Assembly: GCA_934446095.1 (NCBI GenBank)
Contig: CAKSDR010000021.1
Span: 1 to 19,639 of the forward strand
Direction: 5' to 3'
Source of the DNA: an uncultured Eubacteriales bacterium
Lineage (GTDB): Bacteria > Bacillota > Clostridia > Oscillospirales > CAG-382
Length of the DNA: 19,639 nt
Part shown: piece after piece, positions 16,009 to 19,639 of the stretch
How the letters are laid out: every line of letters begins with the position of its first letter
How positions within the stretch are numbered: the first letter of the stretch is position 1
Notes under the pieces: generated by a model
Told to the model about the DNA's origin: nothing
Seen by the model: the letters and a program-made list of their open reading frames with translations, nothing else
Databases searched by the model: none
Position numbers and translations under genes: made by a program

Positions 16009-16116
16009 CTTATCAAGAGAGGCTGAGGGACAGGACCTTTGAAGCCCAGCAACCTGTAAAAGAATACAAGGTGCTACTTCCTGCGGATATTCCGAAAGAT
16101 AAGTAATTGTCTTATC
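16009..16116 (+). promoter_or_regulatory. SAM-I (S-box) riboswitch of metK, aptamer plus antiterminator
   Basis: Cis-acting RNA that binds S-adenosylmethionine and stops metK transcription when SAM is plentiful. The conserved S-box core is present: CTTATCAAGAGAGG, GAGGGAC, TTTGAAGCCCAGCAACC, and AAGGTGCTACTTCC. Helix P1 pairs CTTATC (16009-16014) with GATAAG (16098-16103). The same GATAAG can instead pair with CTTATC at 16111-16116 to form an antiterminator that abuts and competes with the terminator stem at 16117. SAM-stabilised P1 therefore gives termination. Confidence 0.96.
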
Positions 16117-16144
16117 CCTCTTTTCTTTCTGAAAGAGGTTTTTT
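16117..16144 (+). terminator. Riboswitch-controlled attenuator of metK
   Basis: A 7-bp stem (CCTCTTT 16117-16123 with AAAGAGG 16132-16138) has an 8-base loop and is followed by six T, then more T after one G. It lies 32 bases before the metK ATG and is the off-state hairpin of the S-box. Confidence 0.9.
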
Positions 16145-16176
16145 GTTTTTTAGGTTATAAGTAAGGAGAAATAAAA

Positions 16177-17361
16177 ATGAAAAAGGTTTTGTTTACATCA
16201 GAGTCAGTGACTGAAGGACATCCGGATAAAATTTGCGACCAGATATCTGACGCTATTCTTGACAGCATTATAGAAAAAGATCCAATGGCAAGAGTTGCAT
16301 GCGAGACATTTGCAACTACCGGGCTTGTGTCGGTTATGGGAGAAATAACGACAACATGTTATGTTGACATACAGAAAATTGTAAGGGAAACGATAAAGGA
16401 GATCGGATACGACAGGGCAAAATACGGGTTTGACTGCGACACCTGCGCTGTTATAAGTTCGATACATGAACAATCACCTGACATTGCTCTCGGCGTTGAC
16501 AAATCTTACGAATCCAAAGAAGAAAATTCGGATGACAACGATACGGGAGCCGGAGATCAGGGTATGGTATTCGGGTATGCCTGCGATGAGACTCCGGAAC
16601 TTATGCCTTTGCCGATTTCTCTCGCCAACAAACTTGCAAAAATTCTTACGAAGGTAAGAAAGGACGGCACTATTCCTTATTTAAGGCCCGACGGCAAAAC
16701 TCAGGTAACTGTCGAGTATCATAACGGACGTCCCGCAAGAATCGATACTGTCGTGGTTTCGGCTCAGCATGGACCTGAAATATCCAACGAAACAATAAGA
16801 AAAGATATTATGGAAAATGTAATAATCCCCGGAATTCCGAAAGGCTTGCTTGATGAAAATACAAAGATTTATATAAATCCTACGGGACGGTTTGTAATAG
16901 GCGGACCGCAGGGAGATACGGGACTTACCGGAAGAAAAATTATCGTTGACACATACGGCGGATATTCTCGTCATGGCGGAGGCGCATTTTCCGGAAAAGA
17001 TCCTACAAAGGTTGACAGAAGCGCCGCGTATGCCGCAAGATATGTTGCAAAAAATATTGTTGCAGCCGGGCTTGCGCAAAAATGCGAAGTTCAGATTGCG
17101 TATGCTATCGGTGTTGCAAACCCTGTTTCGGTTATGATAGATACGTTCGGCACCGGAAAAGTTGACGATGAAAAGATTATAAGTGCCGTAAAACGCGTGT
17201 TTGATTTGCGCCCTGCGGCGATTATCAAAAGTTTGGACTTGCGCAAGCCGATATATAAGAAACTTGCTGCCTACGGACATTTCGGCAGGGAAGAGTTGTC
17301 GGTTACGTGGGAAAAGAAAGATAAAGCAAAAGCGCTGATTGACGAAATTTCAAAGATGTAA
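16177..17361 (+). CDS. metK: S-adenosylmethionine synthetase MetK
   Basis: Makes SAM from methionine and ATP with release of phosphate and diphosphate. The 394-residue length is normal. Family signatures are complete: GHPDKICDQISDAILD near the N-terminus, GAGDQGMVFGYA in the centre, and GRFVIGGPQGDTGLTGRK. The P-loop-like GGGAFSGKDPTKVDRSAAY follows. AAGGAG precedes the ATG. Expression is controlled by the SAM riboswitch immediately upstream. It is single, with a weak hairpin downstream. Confidence 0.98.
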   Translation: MKKVLFTSESVTEGHPDKICDQISDAILDSIIEKDPMARVACETFATTGLVSVMGEITTTCYVDIQKIVRETIKEIGYDRAKYGFDCDTCAVISSIHEQSPDIALGVDKSYESKEENSDDNDTGAGDQGMVFGYACDETPELMPLPISLANKLAKILTKVRKDGTIPYLRPDGKTQVTVEYHNGRPARIDTVVVSAQHGPEISNETIRKDIMENVIIPGIPKGLLDENTKIYINPTGRFVIGGPQGDTGLTGRKIIVDTYGGYSRHGGGAFSGKDPTKVDRSAAYAARYVAKNIVAAGLAQKCEVQIAYAIGVANPVSVMIDTFGTGKVDDEKIISAVKRVFDLRPAAIIKSLDLRKPIYKKLAAYGHFGREELSVTWEKKDKAKALIDEISKM

Positions 17362-17367
17362 ATCCCA

Positions 17368-17403
17368 AAAAACGTCCGGACAGGATTTTTTGAGGCCGTT
17401 TTT
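17368..17403 (+). terminator. Possible terminator after metK
   Basis: AAAAACG (17368-17374) pairs with CGTTTTT (17397-17403), and two further G-C pairs extend it across a mismatch. The loop is large, and T-rich sequence only partly follows the stem, so the call is weak. Confidence 0.4.
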
Positions 17404-17670
17404 GCGATTTTTATGTGCAATATTTAAAAATTGCCCGAATATTTTTTTGTTTTATAGTCAAAAGTTACAAAAATATAAAAAACAGGGATTTTTTAGTACC
17501 GATTTGCCTTAAAAAATTGAAAAAACGTCAAAATTTGTACATTTTACACAAACGAAATAATTAATTTTTGGGAATTTACACTCTATCTTTTTCCTGAAAA
17601 TTTTGTTATATTATTAATGTTGATTAGTTTTGTCTTTTCATTCAAATATATAACAGAGCGAGGGATAACC
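17404..17670 (+). other. AT-rich leader region before the sugar-ABC ATPase
   Basis: I find no gene, no CcpA-like cre site and no structured RNA here. A TATATT at 17607-17612 resembles a -10 element, but no convincing -35 lies 16-18 bases upstream. The promoter of the following gene is therefore unresolved. Confidence 0.4.
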
Positions 17671-18786
17671 ATGGCAAGTGTTTCATTAAAACATATATAC
17701 AAAAAATACCCGGGCGGAGTTACTGCCGTTTCGGATTTTTGTCTTGAAATCAAAGACAAGGAATTTATAGTCTTTGTCGGACCTTCCGGATGCGGAAAAT
17801 CGACGACCCTTCGTATGATTTCCGGACTTGAGGAAATTACCGATGGAGAATTATATATAGGCGACAGACTTGTAAACGATGTTGCTCCTAAGGACAGAGA
17901 TATATCGATGGTATTCCAGAACTATGCTCTTTATCCTCATATGACAGTTGCCGAAAACATGGCGTTCGGACTCAAACTTCGCAAAACTCCGAAAGAAGAA
18001 ATTAAAAGAAGAGTTGAAGAAGCTGCCCGTATACTTGATATAAAACATCTTCTTGACAGAAAGCCGAAGGCTTTGTCAGGCGGTCAGAGACAGAGAGTTG
18101 CTCTCGGACGTGCAATTGTCCGCGAACCTAAAGTATTCCTTCTTGACGAACCGTTGTCAAACCTTGATGCAAAACTCCGTGCCGCTATGAGAACCGAACT
18201 TACAAAACTTCATAAAGATCTCGGCACAACGTTTATTTACGTAACGCATGACCAGGTTGAAGCTATGACAATGGCTACAAGAATCGTTGTTATGAAAGAC
18301 GGAGTTATTCAGCAGGTTGACACACCTCAAACTCTTTACGATGAGCCCTGCAATATGTTTGTTGCCGGATTTATCGGAACTCCTCAAATGAACTTTATAA
18401 ACGCTAAACTTGAAAAGAAAGGCGACAATGTTTACGTTGTTTTCGGAAGCAATGAACTTAAACTTCCGAGCGAGAAGGCATCTAACCCCGATCTTCAGGA
18501 ATATATCGGCAAAGAAGTTGTTCTCGGAATTCGTCCTGAAAATATTCATGACGAGCCTATGTACCTTTCTTCTTTCTCGGAATGGATAGTTGAAGCGAAT
18601 GTTGATGTAACGGAACTTATGGGTGCTGAAATTCATCTTTATCTTAATGTTGAAGATGTGGCTTCACTTGTTTCAAGAGTTTCATCGCGTTCCACTTCAA
18701 AAGCAGGCGATACAATAAAAGTTGCTCTTGATATTACAAGAATGCATATATTTGATAAAGATACTGAAAAATGTATTGTTCATTAA
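17671..18786 (+). CDS. msmX: Carbohydrate ABC transporter ATPase, MsmX/UgpC/MalK type
   Basis: Cytoplasmic ATPase that energises sugar importers of the CUT1 class. The 371-residue protein has Walker A GPSGCGKST (37-45), Q-loop VFQNYALYPH, signature LSGGQRQR near 134-141, Walker B VFLLDEPLSNLD and H-loop VTHDQVEAM. A C-terminal TOBE/regulatory domain from about 235 is typical of MalK/MsmK. ATG at 17671 is chosen because AGGG sits 6 bases upstream and the family starts there; an upstream in-frame ATG at 17617 lacks support. No permease or sugar-binding gene is adjacent, so it probably serves several importers, as MsmX does in Bacillus. CGT and CGC arginine codons occur alongside AGA, suggesting high expression. 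Confidence 0.93.
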   Translation: MASVSLKHIYKKYPGGVTAVSDFCLEIKDKEFIVFVGPSGCGKSTTLRMISGLEEITDGELYIGDRLVNDVAPKDRDISMVFQNYALYPHMTVAENMAFGLKLRKTPKEEIKRRVEEAARILDIKHLLDRKPKALSGGQRQRVALGRAIVREPKVFLLDEPLSNLDAKLRAAMRTELTKLHKDLGTTFIYVTHDQVEAMTMATRIVVMKDGVIQQVDTPQTLYDEPCNMFVAGFIGTPQMNFINAKLEKKGDNVYVVFGSNELKLPSEKASNPDLQEYIGKEVVLGIRPENIHDEPMYLSSFSEWIVEANVDVTELMGAEIHLYLNVEDVASLVSRVSSRSTSKAGDTIKVALDITRMHIFDKDTEKCIVH

Positions 18787-18804
18787 AATAATATTTGTAT
18801 ATAG

Positions 18805-18832
18805 AAAAAACGGCTGATTACAGCCGTTTTTT
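18805..18832 (+). terminator. Intrinsic terminator after the ABC ATPase
   Basis: AAAAAACGGCTG (18805-18816) pairs with CAGCCGTTTTTT (18821-18832) around a 4-base loop. The T tract runs on to 18833. It is an efficient-looking hairpin and is symmetric enough to work in both directions. Confidence 0.9.
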
Positions 18833-19154
18833 TATCTTTAAATGTTTCATTGCCATCGCAATCTTTTGTAAAGTCGCAGGTAACTTTTAAATGAGCAATC
18901 AGATATCCGAAATAGCAAAAACTGTCATTTTTTGAAAGCACTGTCAGGATCTTTGAGTGAGTATTTCGCTGAGAAAGCAAATTTCCGGATTTGTAAGAGT
19001 AGCGTATACAAACAAATCTTCCGTGTTGTTTATGGACACCGTGAAGATTAAAACAGGGCTTTCGGTCTTTTGCAAAGGGGTTAGAGGACGTGAAAAGCGT
19101 TTGCGGAATTTTTTCTGCGGGAAAATGCGATAGCACGGTCGATATTGAAAAAAT
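18833..19154. other. Gap with no supportable gene
   Basis: About 320 bases lie between two terminators. A 135-codon minus-strand reading frame spans it, but it begins inside the rplL terminator, ends inside the ATPase terminator and lacks a ribosome binding site. I see no strong promoter, tRNA or known RNA motif. It may be the remnant of a lost gene or an unrecognised RNA. Confidence 0.4.
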
Positions 19155-19187
19155 AAAAGGGTTTACCGAAAATCGGTAAACCCTTTT
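19155..19187 (-). terminator. Intrinsic terminator after rplL
   Basis: A perfect 15-bp stem (AAAAGGGTTTACCGA at 19155-19169 with its complement at 19173-19187) has a 3-base loop. On the minus strand ATTTTTTC follows. It lies 17 bases after the rplL stop. Confidence 0.92.
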
Positions 19188-19204
19188 CAAGGTTAAAATT
19201 AAAA

Positions 19205-19579
19205 TTACTTAATTTCAACAGTTGCGCCTGCAGCAACGAGATCAGCTTTGATCTTTTCAGCGTCTTCTTTCGAAACGCCTTCTTTAACTGCTTTAGGAGC
19301 GCCTTCAACGAGGTCTTTTGCTTCTTTAAGACCAAGGCCTGTGATTTCACGAACAGCCTTAATAACGTTGAGTTTGCTAGCGCCTGCATTTGCAAGGATA
19401 ACGTTGAATTCTGTCTGTTCTTCAGCGGCTGCTGCTGCCGGTGCTGCTGCGCCTGCTACTGCAACGGGTGCTGCTGATACGCCGAATTCTTCTTCAATTG
19501 CCTTAACAAGGTCTGCAAGTTCAAGAATTGTTAATGTTTTGATATCTTCAATAATTTTGATTGACTTTTCTGATGCCAT
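19205..19579 (-). CDS. rplL: 50S ribosomal protein L7/L12
   Basis: Forms the flexible ribosomal stalk that recruits translation factors. The 124-residue length is normal. It has an N-terminal dimerisation domain (ILELADLVKAIEEEFGVSA), an Ala-rich hinge near 36-52, and a C-terminal factor-binding domain with KLNVIKAVREITGLGLKEAKDLVEGAPK. GGAGG precedes the ATG. It follows rplJ by 23 bases, the universal rplJ-rplL order, and ends the operon at the strong terminator. Confidence 0.98.
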   Translation of the reverse strand: MASEKSIKIIEDIKTLTILELADLVKAIEEEFGVSAAPVAVAGAAAPAAAAAEEQTEFNVILANAGASKLNVIKAVREITGLGLKEAKDLVEGAPKAVKEGVSKEDAEKIKADLVAAGATVEIK

Positions 19580-19602
19580 TTTAGTGTACCTCCAATATGT
19601 TT

Positions 19603-19639
19603 TTATAATTTTGCGACTGCTGCAAGCAATCCGTCCAAA
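19603..19639 (-). CDS. rplJ: 50S ribosomal protein L10, C-terminal end only
   Basis: The last eleven codons read LDGLLAAVAKL and then TAA, cut by the right window edge. The position just before rplL and the Ala/Leu-rich end fit L10, which binds the L7/L12 dimers at this C-terminal helix. The identification rests mainly on gene order. Confidence 0.8.
   Translation of the reverse strand, partial: LDGLLAAVAKL

Noticed and set aside
16681..17280. Minus-strand 199-codon reading frame opposite metK
   Set aside because: It is fully antisense to a clear metK, with a Cys/Asn/Arg-rich composition typical of a shadow frame.
18783..19190. Minus-strand 135-codon reading frame
   Set aside because: It starts within the rplL terminator hairpin, runs through the ATPase terminator, has no ribosome binding site and resembles no family I know.

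Overview
The window looks like core chromosome of a low-GC, anaerobic Firmicute, most likely class Clostridia. The evidence is AT-rich DNA, strong GGAGG-type ribosome binding sites, consensus SigA promoters, a SAM-I (S-box) riboswitch on metK, a FtsK/SpoIIIE translocase, a rubrerythrin, and a chromosomal dgt-dnaG-rpoD cluster. I see no phage, transposon, CRISPR or toxin-antitoxin material.

Layout. 1-436: a two-gene tRNA operon (Met, Glu) read leftward from a perfect consensus promoter. 437-4822: two leftward genes with their own terminators, the DNA translocase ftsK and a membrane-anchored HtrA protease. HtrA has 11-bp tandem repeats next to its promoter. 4896-13034: a long rightward block, nrnA - dgt - dnaG - rpoD - mtnN - second primary-type sigma factor - radC. 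It covers nucleotide turnover, replication priming, transcription initiation and DNA repair. 13031-15911: leftward genes. These are a small single-span membrane ORF coupled by an ATGA overlap to an M50 (SpoIVFB-like) site-2 protease, a rubrerythrin with a poly-Asn N-terminal extension, a GNAT acetyltransferase and a YfbR-type 5'-deoxynucleotidase. 15961-18832: rightward metK under SAM-riboswitch control, then an orphan sugar-ABC ATPase of the MsmX/UgpC type. 18833-19639: a gap without a supportable gene, then leftward rplL and the very end of rplJ.

How the genes work together. Dgt (dNTP to nucleoside) and YfbR (dNMP to nucleoside) are two arms of deoxynucleotide catabolism. NrnA finishes RNA or dinucleotide degradation. 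MetK makes SAM and MtnN clears the SAM by-products MTA and SAH. DnaG and the sigma factors sit together as in the macromolecular-synthesis operon.

The most unusual points are the two full-length primary-type sigma factors on either side of mtnN, which share their promoter-reading residues; the uncharacterised 56-aa ORF coupled to the M50 protease; the tandem repeats at the htrA promoter; and the Asn-rich rubrerythrin tail. I did not find a clearly new multi-gene system. The small-ORF/M50 pair is the best candidate for something undescribed.
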